Of a DNA stretch of 37,475 bases, positions 7,154 through 16,053 are shown piece by piece. The DNA lies in assembly GCA_025463765.1 (NCBI GenBank), contig JAODBC010000042.1, forward strand, positions 1 through 37,475, read 5' to 3'. Origin of the DNA: Subtercola sp. Lineage in GTDB: Bacteria; Actinomycetota; Actinomycetes; Actinomycetales; Microbacteriaceae. Every line of letters starts with the position of its first letter. The stretch's first letter is position 1. The notes under the pieces were generated by a model. It saw nothing but the letters and a program-made list of their open reading frames with translations, ran no database searches and had not been told where the DNA came from. The position numbers and the translations under genes were made by a program.

Positions 7154-8781
7154 CCCTCGAGCATAGGACTCGAATCCTGTGCGGCCGGAGTGTGCGCGGG
7201 CTGGGTTGACACGGCGGGCTCGCCCGGTTCTGCCGGCGTGGGCTCGCCCGGTTGGTCCCACGCCGAATTCCCCGGCGCCGAATTCCCCCGTGCCCGATTC
7301 CCCCGCGCCGGCCGCTCGGGCGACGCAGGGTGCTCAGTCTGCCCGGGGCGCCCCGGCAGGGCGAACGACAACGCCATCGCCAGCACGGTGAATCCGATCG
7401 CCCACCAGAACGCCTGATCGAACGCCGACGCTAATGCCGCAGTGCCCGGCCCGGCGGCCGCTCCTCCCGTACCGCCGGCCGCCGCGACCGCCGTCTCGAG
7501 AATCACCGCCAGCACGGCCACGCCCACGGCACCGCCGATCTGTGTCGCGATGCGGGTCAGGATGCTCGCATGAGGCACCTCGTGCCGCTCGAGCCCGATG
7601 AAGGCCACCGCCATCAGCGGAATCGTCACCGCTCCGAGCCCGAACCCGCGCAGCAGCAGGGCGCCCATCAGCACCCACTCGTTCGTCGTTGCGCCCGAGA
7701 GCGCGAACGGAACGGTGGCGAGACCGACGATCGCGAACCCGACGAGGGTCACGACGCGGGCACCGACCCGGTCGGTGAGGCGGCCCGCGATGGATCGACT
7801 GAAGAACGTTCCGATGCCCTGAGGCACCAGCAGCAGGCCGGCCCCGAGGGCGTCGAGTCCGCGCACCTCCTGCCAGTACAACGGCAGCAGCAGCATCGCG
7901 CCGTAAAGCGAGGCTCCCGAGAGAAAAAGCAGGGCGGAGGCAGAGGCGACGGGGCGGTGGCGAAAAAGCCGAACATCCACCAGCGCCCGCTCGCCGCGCC
8001 GAGTCGCCGACACCGCGAACGCCACGAGCAGCGCGGCGCCCGCGATCAGCGGCACGAGCACGTCGAGTCGGGCGAAGGCACCCGGCTGGCTGACGTTCGA
8101 GAGGGCGTACAGCACGCCGACCAGCCCGGGAGACAGCAGCACCAGCCCGACGAGGTCAAGGCGAAGGGGAGTGGGCCGGGCATCCTTCGGCAGCATTCGC
8201 CAGGCGAGGATGAACCCCACCACGCAGAACGGAACGTTCACCCAGAACAACCAGCGCCAGTCGAGCGAGTTCAGAATGAGCCCGCCGAGCACCGGGCCGA
8301 GCACGGGCCCCAGCACGGCCGGCAGACTGACGGCCGACATGATGCGGCCCAGGTTCTTTCCGTTCGCGGCCTGCATCACGAGCGTCGACATGAGGGGCAG
8401 CATCACCCCACCGCCGATGCCCTGCAGCACACGGAACGCGATGAGGCTCTCGGCGTTCCAGGCCAGGCTGCAGAGAATGGAGCCGGTCATGAACACGGTG
8501 AGGGCGAACATCCAGAGCCGCTTGCCGCCGAATCGGCTCTGGCCCCAGCCGACGAGCGGAATCGTCACACCGAGCGCGAGCAGGTAGCCGGTGCTGACCC
8601 ACTGGATGGTCGCGACCGAGGTGTTGAGCTCGCGCGCGAGTGTCGGCAGCGCGACGCTCACGATGGTGGTGTCGAAGATCACCGCCATGGCACCGACGAT
8701 GACCACGGTGGCGATGCGGATGACCGCGGGATCGATCGTGTCGCTGGCCGGTTCGGCCGTCTTTGCTGCTGGGGTGCTCAT
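7150..8781 (-). CDS. MFS drug-exporter family protein, DHA2/EmrB-QacA type
   Basis: A 543-residue protein with about 14 predicted membrane helices, typical of proton-driven multidrug exporters. The DHA2 hallmarks are visible: TTIVSVALPTLARELN in helix 1, WVSTGYLLALG, the GxxxGRxxL-like loop, and motif C (AVLGPVLGPVLGGLIL). The C-terminal 60 residues after the last helix are a Pro/Gly/Asn-rich tail made of short repeats. GAGAGG six bases before the ATG is one of the few clear Shine-Dalgarno sequences here. A TetR gene is divergent and a TetR-type operator lies in the gap, so drug- or metabolite-induced derepression is likely. Substrate unknown. Confidence 0.9.
   Translation of the reverse strand: MSTPAAKTAEPASDTIDPAVIRIATVVIVGAMAVIFDTTIVSVALPTLARELNTSVATIQWVSTGYLLALGVTIPLVGWGQSRFGGKRLWMFALTVFMTGSILCSLAWNAESLIAFRVLQGIGGGVMLPLMSTLVMQAANGKNLGRIMSAVSLPAVLGPVLGPVLGGLILNSLDWRWLFWVNVPFCVVGFILAWRMLPKDARPTPLRLDLVGLVLLSPGLVGVLYALSNVSQPGAFARLDVLVPLIAGAALLVAFAVSATRRGERALVDVRLFRHRPVASASALLFLSGASLYGAMLLLPLYWQEVRGLDALGAGLLLVPQGIGTFFSRSIAGRLTDRVGARVVTLVGFAIVGLATVPFALSGATTNEWVLMGALLLRGFGLGAVTIPLMAVAFIGLERHEVPHASILTRIATQIGGAVGVAVLAVILETAVAAAGGTGGAAAGPGTAALASAFDQAFWWAIGFTVLAMALSFALPGRPGQTEHPASPERPARGNRARGNSAPGNSAWDQPGEPTPAEPGEPAVSTQPAHTPAAQDSSPMLEG
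7263..7307 (-). repeat. 15-bp imperfect repeat, 3 copies, in the exporter tail
   Basis: Three near-identical 15-base units (CCGAATTCCCCGGCG and variants) encode the ARGNRARGNSAPGNSA part of the exporter's C-terminal tail. The period keeps the frame. A related short duplication, GGCTCGCCCGGTT, lies just beside it (near 7217-7251). Confidence 0.8.
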
Positions 8782-8795
8782 CGAGTGCCTCTCTT

Positions 8796-8815
8796 AAGAT
8801 ACAAGCATGTATCTT
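8796..8815. promoter_or_regulatory. TetR-type operator between divergent exporter and regulator genes
   Basis: AAGATACA-AGCA-TGTATCTT is a perfect inverted repeat of two 8-base arms around a four-base centre. It lies 14 bases upstream of the MFS ATG and 37 bases upstream of the TetR GTG, so one bound dimer could block both. The ATACA/TGTAT core is common among TetR-family operators. Confidence 0.8.
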
Positions 8816-8840
8816 CGGGCGCCAGCGTACTGCCGCGCGG

Positions 8841-8846
8841 TAAGAT
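8841..8846 (+). promoter_or_regulatory. -10 element of the tetR gene, leaderless spacing
   Basis: TAAGAT ends exactly six bases before the GTG at 8853, and there is no Shine-Dalgarno. No good -35 is seen, which is common for actinobacterial promoters. Confidence 0.5.
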
Positions 8847-8852
8847 GCACAA

Positions 8853-9560
8853 GTGAGTCTTGAGACGAGTGCGGGGCGTGTGCCTGCGGGGGCGCGGGCG
8901 GTAGCTCCCGCGGGGCCCGGGGCGGGCGGGCCCGCTGTGCCTGCCGAGCGTGCCGAGCCGGCACGCCGCCGTCGCGGGCAAGAACTCGAAGACGCTCTGC
9001 TCGAGGCGGCATGGCTGCAACTCGTCGATGCCGGCTACGGATCATTCACGATCGACGCCGTCGCCGATCGGGCCGGTACCAGCCGCCCCGTGCTGTACCG
9101 CCGCTGGCCCGACCGGGAGTCGCTCGCGCTCGCCGCCATCCGGCATGCGTTCGAGCAGGCCGAGCGACCCGACTTCGATACCGGATCGCTGCGCGGCGAC
9201 CTTGTCGCGTACCTGAGTTACGCGAACGACACTCGTCTCGAGTTCGCGGCCGTGGTGAGCGCCCAACTCGGTTCGTTCTACCGCGACACCGGAACGAGCA
9301 TGGCCGACCTGCGCACCTTTCTGCTCGGCGACCGCAGCGGTTCCGTCATGGACGCGATTCTCGACCGCGCCGCGGCCCGAGGCGAGGTCGATCTGGCGCG
9401 CATCACGCCGCGTATCGCCGCCGTGCCGTTCGATCTCTTTCGCCTCGAGGCACTGATGACCATGAAGCCCGTGCCGCACTCGGCGATGCTCGAGATCGTC
9501 GACGACATCTTTCTGCCGCTCGTGCTGCTGCCGCTGCCGCTGCCGCTGCCGCCCGCCTAG
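8853..9560 (+). CDS. TetR-family transcriptional regulator of the adjacent exporter
   Basis: A 235-residue repressor. After a 45-residue Ala/Pro/Gly/Arg-rich tail comes the TetR helix-turn-helix (FTIDAVADRAGTSRPVLYRR, about residues 65-85) and a helical ligand-binding domain. TetR proteins bind palindromic operators as dimers and release DNA on binding a small ligand. The perfect palindrome in the divergent gap and the facing exporter make autoregulation plus exporter control the natural reading. The C-terminus ends in a Leu-Pro run encoded by four CTGCCG hexamers (9528-9551), which looks like slippage. The long basic N-terminal arm is unusual for the family; a later start is possible, but the TAAGAT spacing favours this one. 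Confidence 0.88.
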   Translation: MSLETSAGRVPAGARAVAPAGPGAGGPAVPAERAEPARRRRGQELEDALLEAAWLQLVDAGYGSFTIDAVADRAGTSRPVLYRRWPDRESLALAAIRHAFEQAERPDFDTGSLRGDLVAYLSYANDTRLEFAAVVSAQLGSFYRDTGTSMADLRTFLLGDRSGSVMDAILDRAAARGEVDLARITPRIAAVPFDLFRLEALMTMKPVPHSAMLEIVDDIFLPLVLLPLPLPLPPA

Positions 9561-9708
9561 CGAACTGCAGGCACCCGCCTACGTGAGACCGCTACGCCGA
9601 TGTGCGGTCGCTACACCTGCCTCAACTCGGCACAACCGTCTCCCCGGCGCTCTTAGTAGGTTCTCTGGCGCGTGATTGTCAGCGGAACGATCTAGTCTGC
9701 TGAACACA

Positions 9709-10743
9709 ATGGATGCCCTGCTCGAGTCGCCCGCGCCGCTGACCACGACGTACACCTCGTCGCGGGCGCTGAACGTGCGGCAGACGGTCGGGCCGCTGCT
9801 GCGCGGGGCGACGGAACCGACCATGCGCCTCACGCCGAACGGCTTCTGGCGCGTGATGCGTACGCCCAATGGGCCCGCGACCCTGCGAGTCGAGGTGGGC
9901 GCGCAGGTGCACTCGCACGCAGCCGCTCCGGTGTCAGACGCACCCGCAGCGGTCGTAGCGGCGGCGTCCGCGGGTGCAGACGACGCACGAGTTGTTCGCG
10001 CGTGGGCCTGGGGCGCCGGCGCCGAGTGGGTGCTCGACGCGCTGCCTGCGCTGCTCGGCCACGGCGACTCGTGGAACGACCTCGACCTCGCGCGCATTCC
10101 GCTGCTGGCCGAAGTTCGCCGACGCAACCCGGGCATGTGGCTGACCCGCACATCGCTGGTGTTCGAGTCGCTCGTGCCGAGCATCCTGGAGCAGAAGGTG
10201 ACCACCGTCGAAGCTCGCCGATCGTGGCACTACCTGCTGCGAAAGTTCGGCGAGCCTGCGCCGGGGCCTGCGCCCGAGGGAATGCGGGTGCAGCCGTCGG
10301 CGCGGGGCTGGGCCACGATTCCGTCGTGGGAGTGGCACCGGGCCGGCGTCGGCCCCGACCGCTCGCGCGCGATCGTGATGGCTGCGGGCGTCGCGGCGAG
10401 CCTCGACCGCCTCGGCTCGTTGGTGCCGACGCCGGCTGACCATGCCGTTTCCGACGTGCTCGTGAAGCTGCAGACCCTGCATGGCGTGGGCCCGTGGACG
10501 GCCGCGGAGACGAGCCAGCGCTCGCACGGGCATCCGGATGCCGTGAGCGTCGGCGACTACCACCTCGCTGCCCATGTCGGTTGGGTTCTCGTGGGTAAGC
10601 CCGTAGACGACGACGGCATGCTCGAGCTGCTCGAGCCCTGGCGGGGTCAGCGGCAGCGCATCGTGCGGCTCATTCTCGCCAGCGGCATCGCCAAGCCGCG
10701 CTTCGGGCCTCGCGCGACGATTCAAGACCACCGCTGGCACTGA
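9709..10743 (+). CDS. DNA-3-methyladenine glycosylase / HhH-GPD family (AlkA-like)
   Basis: A 344-residue base-excision repair glycosylase. The helix-hairpin-helix (LQTLHGVGPWTAAETSQRS) is followed at the expected distance by the catalytic aspartate (VSVGDYHL), the HhH-GPD arrangement. The N-terminal part (residues 1-110) matches the AlkA-like beta-rich domain in position only. Such enzymes remove alkylated purines from DNA. It stands alone, with convergent DUF1990 downstream. I use ATG 9709 rather than the in-frame TTG at 9676: TAGTCT lies at 9693-9698, ten bases before the ATG, a little longer than elsewhere in the window, so the start is less certain than the gene. Confidence 0.82.
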   Translation: MDALLESPAPLTTTYTSSRALNVRQTVGPLLRGATEPTMRLTPNGFWRVMRTPNGPATLRVEVGAQVHSHAAAPVSDAPAAVVAAASAGADDARVVRAWAWGAGAEWVLDALPALLGHGDSWNDLDLARIPLLAEVRRRNPGMWLTRTSLVFESLVPSILEQKVTTVEARRSWHYLLRKFGEPAPGPAPEGMRVQPSARGWATIPSWEWHRAGVGPDRSRAIVMAAGVAASLDRLGSLVPTPADHAVSDVLVKLQTLHGVGPWTAAETSQRSHGHPDAVSVGDYHLAAHVGWVLVGKPVDDDGMLELLEPWRGQRQRIVRLILASGIAKPRFGPRATIQDHRWH

Positions 10744-10787
10744 TGCCGGGCGGTGAGGCGTATGCACGCTCGCCGGTCAGTATTTCC

Positions 10788-11354
10788 CTATTTATCGACC
10801 TGACCGGGCTGTGTGGCAAGGATGTGCGCCGCCGCCGGTCGCGCGACGGACGCCAGGTTGCGGCGAAGCACCAGGGCCAGGGCAACTCGCGCGAAAGGGC
10901 CGGCGGCGCGCATCCACCAGGCGGCAGGGCGCCAGACAACACGGATGACCAGCCGCACCTGGCCGGTGGAGTTCTGTTCGACGTGGTAACTCTCCCACCC
11001 GAGTTGCGGATGCCCGGTCAGCGCCACATGCGAGAAGCCGGCCCTCGTGGGGGTGTCGGTTACTTCGTAGACGCGGCAGATCACGCGGGGCCGCAGCGGC
11101 CCGAACGGAATGCGAAAAACCGACACAGCGCCGGGCTCAACCCGTGGCGGAACGTCGACGAACACGAAGCCCGAGCCGCGCTGCACCTGCCACGTGAAAA
11201 GCGCTTCGCGCGCGAACCCGAAGAACGCACCGCCGTGCCCGATCACGCGCGAGCGTTCGGTGAGCCGGAACCCTGTGGGCACGAACTGAGGATTGCGGGC
11301 GACGGCGCCGAACTCGGCCGTGTTCGGCGACAGATATTCGTTCGCGAGCTTCAT
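10788..11354 (-). CDS. DUF1990 family protein
   Basis: A 188-residue protein with the DUF1990 pattern: a conserved RVIGHGGAFFGFAREALF segment, a central VPPRVEPGAVSVFRI block, and a C-terminal half with GHPQLGWESYHVEQ and a membrane-like stretch, WWMRAAGPFARVALALVLRR. The biochemical function of the family is not established. ATG at 11354 is chosen because GACAAT precedes it by six bases; an upstream in-frame start (11396) would add 14 residues of unlike composition. Convergent with the glycosylase gene, 44 bases apart. Confidence 0.8.
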   Translation of the reverse strand: MKLANEYLSPNTAEFGAVARNPQFVPTGFRLTERSRVIGHGGAFFGFAREALFTWQVQRGSGFVFVDVPPRVEPGAVSVFRIPFGPLRPRVICRVYEVTDTPTRAGFSHVALTGHPQLGWESYHVEQNSTGQVRLVIRVVWRPAAWWMRAAGPFARVALALVLRRNLASVARPAAAHILATQPGQVDK

Positions 11355-11402
11355 TCGGCCATTGTCGCAGGCGCTGTTCGGCGGGTCGACATGCAAAAAC
11401 AG

Positions 11403-11455
11403 AGGAGATTCGGGGGTGCTGCGGCGTAACGGGCTGTTGGGGTGCGGAATCTCCT
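11403..11455. repeat. 9-bp inverted repeat with 35-base spacer, upstream of putA
   Basis: AGGAGATTC (11403-11411) pairs with GAATCTCCT (11447-11455). The right arm runs on as CTCCTACCTTTT, close to the CTCCTACGTTTT of the element at 185-196. It lies in the 216-base gap between the divergent DUF1990 and putA genes. Role unknown. Confidence 0.4.
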
Positions 11456-11556
11456 ACCTTTTAGCGCTGAGGCGGCGGTCTGGGGCCGACAGTCGGGTCG
11501 AGTCAGAGACACTTCGCGTCGGGGTGTGGATGACCGCGGTTCTCGGTCGCGTGCGG

Positions 11557-11562
11557 GATAGT
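11557..11562 (+). promoter_or_regulatory. -10-like hexamer of putA
   Basis: GATAGT ends eight bases before the ATG at 11571. No Shine-Dalgarno is present, so the message may be leaderless; no -35 was identified. Confidence 0.4.
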
Positions 11563-11570
11563 GTCGAAGC

Positions 11571-14500
11571 ATGGTCGACGTGGCACACGAACCCGGCGCG
11601 GAGGGCTCCCCGAACGAACCGCTGGGCGGCGATCCTGACGCGACGCAGGTGATCGAACCGCTCGACCCCGAGTTCTTCGCCCCCTGGGTGGCCGACGTGT
11701 CGGCGTCCGGCGATGCCGCGAACCCCGACGCCACGACCCTCGACGCCGCCACTGACGTCGACCCTGGCGCCGCGACCGCCGCCGACGCCGGCATCGGGGG
11801 CCTCGGCACCGCCGCCGTGGTGCTCGCACGACGCTGGCTCGCCGAGAGCGCCGACACACCCGTCGACGAGTCGGCTGCGCGCCTCGCCGGCGTGCTGAAA
11901 GACCCGAACGGGCTCGCCTTCACGGTGGGCTTCGTCGACGGCGTCGCGCGACCCGACGACGCCGTGGTCGCGGGCAAGAACCTCGAGCAGCTCGCCGCGA
12001 TCACGCCCGAGTTTCTGCCGCCGCACCTGCGCACGGCCATCCGATTGGGCGGTTCGCTCGGTGAGGCGCTGCCGTGGGTGGTCGTTCCCACGTCGAAGCG
12101 GGTGCTGCGCCGCATGGTCGGGCACCTCATCGCCGACGCGAGCCCGCACAAGCTCGGCAAGGCCATCGCGGCACTGCGGGCAGACGGCGTGCGCCTGAAT
12201 CTCAACCTGCTCGGGGAGGCCGTACTCGGCGAGCGCGAGGCGCAGAACCGCCTCGCCGGAACCCTCGAACTGCTCGCCCGCGACGACGTCGACTACGTGT
12301 CGGTGAAGCTCTCGTCCATCGCCGCCGACCTTTCGCTGTGGGCGTTCGACGAGACGGTCGAGCGGGTCGCGAACAGCCTCGTTCCGCTGTACACGCTCGC
12401 GCTGCCGGGCGGCGGCGGCAGTGCGCCCGGCGCAGCCCGAGCATCTACCGCCCCCGCCAAGTTCATCAATCTCGACATGGAGGAGTACGCCGACCTCGAC
12501 CTCACCATCGCAGTGTTCGAGAAGGTGCTCGAGCGCCCCCAGTTTCAGCACCTCGAAGCCGGGATCGTGCTGCAGGCGTACCTGCCCGACGCGCTCCGGG
12601 CGATGCAGGGCCTGCAGACGTGGGCCGCAGAACGCGTGGCGAACGGCGGCGCGCCCATCAAGGTGCGGCTCGTGAAAGGCGCGAACCTCGCCATGGAGCG
12701 TGTCGATGCGACCATCCACGGCTGGCCCCTGGCCACCTGGGGCAGCAAAGAAGAGACCGACACGAACTACAAGCGCGTGCTGAACTGGGCGCTGACGCGT
12801 GAGCGAACGGATGCCGTGCAGATCGGCATCGCCGGCCACAACCTGTTCGACATCGCCTTCGCCTGGTTGCTCGCCGAGCGCCGCGGGGTGACCGACCGCA
12901 TTGACTTCGAGATGCTGCTCGGCATGGCGACGGGGCAGGCGGATGCCGTTCGACGCCAGGTCGGCGGGCTGCTGCTGTACACGCCCGTGGTGCATCCGCG
13001 CGAGTTCAACGTGGCCATCAACTACCTCGTGCGCCGCCTCGAAGAGAACGCCAGCGACGAGAACTTCATGTCGGCCGTGTTCGACATCGGCACCGACCAG
13101 CAGGCGTTCAACCGCGAGCGCGACCGTTTTCTCGCGTCGCTGGCCGCGCTCGAGGCCGAGCTGTCGGGCGCCGCGCCGGGCGAAGTGGATGTCCGGGGTG
13201 AGCCCGCGCCCGACGAGGAGGATGATCGCGCCGCCGCCGCGCCTGGCGAGGTGGATGCACGGGGCGAGGCCCCGACGGCCGAGCCCGCGACGGCCGAGCC
13301 CGCCGCGCCGCTCCCGCGCCGCACGCAGAACCGCGCGAACCCCGAGGCGCTCACGGCTCCGCCCCGCGGCGAGTTCGCCAACACGCCCGACACCGACCCG
13401 AGCCTGCCGGCGAACCGGGAGTGGGTGCGCCATATCCTCGCGCGCGTTCCCACGTCGCGGCTCGGCGACGACACCATCGCGGGCGCCCTCTATGCCGACC
13501 CCGAGCTGCTCGACGCCGTCATCGAACGCACCGCCGAAGCCGGCCGCAGCTGGGGAGCGCGCCCCGCAGCTGAGCGCGCCGCCGCCCTGCGCCGCGCCGC
13601 ACTCGCACTCGAGGCCAACCGCGATCTGCTGCTCGAAGTGATGGCGAGCGAGACAAGCAAGACTCTCGCCGAGGGCGACCCCGAGGTCAGCGAGGCCGTC
13701 GACTTCGCTCGTTATTACAGCATGCAGGCGACAGAACTCGAGCGGGTCGACGGCGCGACCTTCGTGCCCCCGACGCTCATCGTGGTGGCGCCGCCGTGGA
13801 ACTTTCCCGTCTCGATTCCGACGGGCGGAGTGCTCGCGGCGCTCGCCGCCGGTGCCGGCGTCGTGTTCAAGCCGGCCCCCGAGGCTCGCCGCTCGGCGGC
13901 CGTCATCGCCGAATCACTGTGGGAGGCGGGCATCCCGCGCGACCTGCTGACGCTGGTCGATCTCGACGAGAGCGACCTCGGCGAGCAGCTCATCACGCAC
14001 CCCCTTGTCGACCGCGTGATTCTGACCGGTTCGTATGACACGGCCGCGCTGTTCCGATCGTGGCGCCCCGACCTGCCACTGCTGGCCGAGACCAGCGGCA
14101 AGAACGCCATCATCGTCACCCCGAGCGCCGATCTCGACCTCGCCGCCGAAGACGTGGTGAAGAGCGCTTTCGGGCACGCCGGCCAGAAGTGCTCAGCCGC
14201 GAGCCTGGTCATTCTCGTCGGGTCGGTCGCCCGCTCGGCACGGTTCAAGAACCAGCTCGTCGACGCGGTCAGCTCGCTTCGCGTCGGCTATCCCGTCGAC
14301 CCCGCCGCGCAGATGGGCCCGCTGATCGAGCCCGCCGCCGACAAGCTGCTGGATGCCCTGACCACGCTCGGGCCGGGTGAACAGTGGCTCGTGCAGCCGC
14401 GGGCGCTCGACGAGACCGGCCGGCTGTGGTCTGCGGGGGTGCGTACGGGGGTGGCCCCGGGGTCGGCGTTCCACCTCACGGAATACTTCGGGCCCGTGCT

Positions 14501-15431
14501 CGGCATCATGCACGCTCCGACCCTCGCGGCTGCGGTGGAGCTGCAGAACGCCGTCGAATTCGGGCTGACCGCGGGCATCCACTCGCTCGATGCGAGCGAG
14601 ATCGACCAGTGGCTCGCGAGCGTCGAGGCGGGCAATCTCTACGTGAACCGCTCGATCACGGGCGCAGTCGTGCGGCGGCAGCCGTTCGGCGGCTGGAAGC
14701 GTTCGGCCGTCGGAGCCGGAGGCAAGGCCGGCGGCCCGAACTACCTCGTGCACCTGGGCTCATGGGTCGACGAGCCCGGGCAGGCGGGCGACGACATCAG
14801 TCTCGCCCCCCTCGCGCCCGCCGTCGCCGCCGTGCTCGAGGCGTCGACCGGGGGCCTCGACTGGCAGCAGTTCGAGGTCGTGCGGCGCGCGGCCGTCGGC
14901 GATGAGGATGCCTGGCAGAACTTCTTCGCGCCCACCGATGTGTCGGCGCTCGGGGTCGAGCGGAATGTGTTGCGGTACCGGCCGCTTCCGGTGCTCGTGC
15001 GGCTCTCTGACGGGCAGCCGTTCGGCTCGCTGGTGCGGGTGCTGGCAGCGGCGACCCGCGCGGGCGCGCCGCTCGTGCTGAGCACAGCGCTGAAACTGCC
15101 GAGGCCGCTTCGGGCACTGCTCAAGGAGCGCCGTGTGAAAGTGTTCGTCGAGGGTGACGCCGAGTGGCTGGCGCGGGCGGCCGCCGCGGTCGGGGCAGGC
15201 GCGGCGGTCGGCTCGGCACCGGTCACGCGCATCAGGATGATCGGGGGAGACCCCGTGGCCCTTGCCGCCGCCCTCGGAGGCTCACCAGACGTGGCGATCT
15301 ACGCGGGCGAGGTCACCCGTTCTGCGCGCATCGAGCTGCTGCCGTTCCTGCGCGAGCAGGCCGTCAGCATCACCAACCACCGCTTCGGCAACCCGAGCCC
15401 GCTCGCCGCGGGCATCCTGCCCGTCGGGTAG
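11571..15431 (+). CDS. putA: bifunctional proline dehydrogenase / L-glutamate-gamma-semialdehyde dehydrogenase
   Basis: A 1286-residue PutA. It oxidises proline to P5C with FAD and then glutamate semialdehyde to glutamate with NAD+. The PRODH domain spans about residues 90-525: YVSVKLSSIA, VRLVKGANLAMERVDA and the substrate-binding RR of YLVRRLEEN (about residue 487). The dehydrogenase domain covers about 610-1060: PPWNFPVSIPTGG, general-base glutamate in LLAETSGKN (about 840), catalytic cysteine in GHAGQKCSAAS (about 872). A C-terminal domain of about 200 residues follows. There is no N-terminal ribbon-helix-helix, so it is not self-regulating; the GntR and Lrp genes nearby are candidate regulators. 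Between the domains (about 535-590) is an Ala/Glu/Pro-rich linker containing repeated PGEVD and TAEPA units, and a shorter Gly/Ala insert interrupts the PRODH domain near 282-298. Confidence 0.95.
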   Translation: MVDVAHEPGAEGSPNEPLGGDPDATQVIEPLDPEFFAPWVADVSASGDAANPDATTLDAATDVDPGAATAADAGIGGLGTAAVVLARRWLAESADTPVDESAARLAGVLKDPNGLAFTVGFVDGVARPDDAVVAGKNLEQLAAITPEFLPPHLRTAIRLGGSLGEALPWVVVPTSKRVLRRMVGHLIADASPHKLGKAIAALRADGVRLNLNLLGEAVLGEREAQNRLAGTLELLARDDVDYVSVKLSSIAADLSLWAFDETVERVANSLVPLYTLALPGGGGSAPGAARASTAPAKFINLDMEEYADLDLTIAVFEKVLERPQFQHLEAGIVLQAYLPDALRAMQGLQTWAAERVANGGAPIKVRLVKGANLAMERVDATIHGWPLATWGSKEETDTNYKRVLNWALTRERTDAVQIGIAGHNLFDIAFAWLLAERRGVTDRIDFEMLLGMATGQADAVRRQVGGLLLYTPVVHPREFNVAINYLVRRLEENASDENFMSAVFDIGTDQQAFNRERDRFLASLAALEAELSGAAPGEVDVRGEPAPDEEDDRAAAAPGEVDARGEAPTAEPATAEPAAPLPRRTQNRANPEALTAPPRGEFANTPDTDPSLPANREWVRHILARVPTSRLGDDTIAGALYADPELLDAVIERTAEAGRSWGARPAAERAAALRRAALALEANRDLLLEVMASETSKTLAEGDPEVSEAVDFARYYSMQATELERVDGATFVPPTLIVVAPPWNFPVSIPTGGVLAALAAGAGVVFKPAPEARRSAAVIAESLWEAGIPRDLLTLVDLDESDLGEQLITHPLVDRVILTGSYDTAALFRSWRPDLPLLAETSGKNAIIVTPSADLDLAAEDVVKSAFGHAGQKCSAASLVILVGSVARSARFKNQLVDAVSSLRVGYPVDPAAQMGPLIEPAADKLLDALTTLGPGEQWLVQPRALDETGRLWSAGVRTGVAPGSAFHLTEYFGPVLGIMHAPTLAAAVELQNAVEFGLTAGIHSLDASEIDQWLASVEAGNLYVNRSITGAVVRRQPFGGWKRSAVGAGGKAGGPNYLVHLGSWVDEPGQAGDDISLAPLAPAVAAVLEASTGGLDWQQFEVVRRAAVGDEDAWQNFFAPTDVSALGVERNVLRYRPLPVLVRLSDGQPFGSLVRVLAAATRAGAPLVLSTALKLPRPLRALLKERRVKVFVEGDAEWLARAAAAVGAGAAVGSAPVTRIRMIGGDPVALAAALGGSPDVAIYAGEVTRSARIELLPFLREQAVSITNHRFGNPSPLAAGILPVG
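13274..13303 (+). repeat. 15-bp tandem repeat, 2 copies, in the putA linker
   Basis: GACGGCCGAGCCCGC is repeated head to tail (13274-13288, 13289-13303) and gives the TAEPATAEPA part of the interdomain linker. A looser duplication of the PGEVD-containing segment lies just upstream. Confidence 0.8.
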
Positions 15432-15583
15432 CTCGGTTCGCTCGCCCCGCCAACCCTTGCTCCTGCACGGGCGTGTGCGCGCTCGTTCGGCGCGTGCGAA
15501 GTTCGAACCACCGCGCTCGCGCCAAACTACCGCGACGCGGGAGAGGTGGGTCGCCTGAATGTCGCGGGGTGGTACCGACCAGA
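15432..15583. other. gap between convergent putA and gntR genes
   Basis: No gene and no clear terminator hairpin with a T-tract is visible in these 152 G+C-rich bases. Confidence 0.5.
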
Positions 15584-16036
15584 TCAGGAGCTGTGCGGCG
15601 CGGCGCGCAGCGCGGCTTCGACGAAGGTCACGGCATCCGCATCGGCGACGCCGAGCTCCCGAATGCGCGCGGCGAACATGAGCGCCGCCGCCTGCGCCTG
15701 GCGCGCCGGGCCCTCCCCGACGGGAGCGACGGTGGTACCGTTGCGTCCGCGCGTGATGACGAACTCGTCGCGCTCGAGCTCGCGATAGACCTTCGCCACG
15801 GTGTTGGGCGCGAGCCCCAAGGCGTCGGCGAGCGCGCGCACGGCGGGCAGGCGGATGCCCGGCGCGAGTTCACCTCCCGACACCGCACGCACGATCTGCG
15901 CCCTCAGTTGCTCTGATGCGGGCGTTCGCAAACGGGCATCCACGTGTACTTGAACGGAGCCCGTCAGCGTGGCATTCGTCAGCGGATTCTTGTCGCCTGC
16001 GGCCGATTTCGGCGTGACCTGAGCCTCGTCGCTCAC
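15584..16036 (-). CDS. GntR-family regulator, YtrA-like short form
   Basis: A 150-residue regulator. Residues 35-110 hold a GntR winged helix (LRAQIVRAVSGGELAPGIRL, then PAVRALADALGLAPNTVAKV, then YRELERDEFVITRGRNGT). Only about 40 helical residues follow, too few for a FadR- or HutC-type effector domain, which places it with the YtrA-like group. It starts with GTG only 17 bases after the Lrp gene stops, so the two are probably co-transcribed. The target is unknown; the neighbouring catabolic genes are the obvious candidates, although YtrA-type regulators usually control transporters. Confidence 0.85.
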   Translation of the reverse strand: MSDEAQVTPKSAAGDKNPLTNATLTGSVQVHVDARLRTPASEQLRAQIVRAVSGGELAPGIRLPAVRALADALGLAPNTVAKVYRELERDEFVITRGRNGTTVAPVGEGPARQAQAAALMFAARIRELGVADADAVTFVEAALRAAPHSS

Positions 16037-16053
16037 GTTCGTGCCGCGCTCTC

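Noticed and set aside
7570..8856. Long plus-strand frame antisense to the MFS exporter
   Set aside because: Composition dominated by Arg, His, Gln and Glu with no family match; the minus strand encodes a clear transporter.
11454..13433. Very long open frame antisense to putA (659 codons)
   Set aside because: Arg/His-rich composition, no recognisable domain, and exact overlap with strongly conserved PutA sequence; typical of antisense frames in high-GC DNA.
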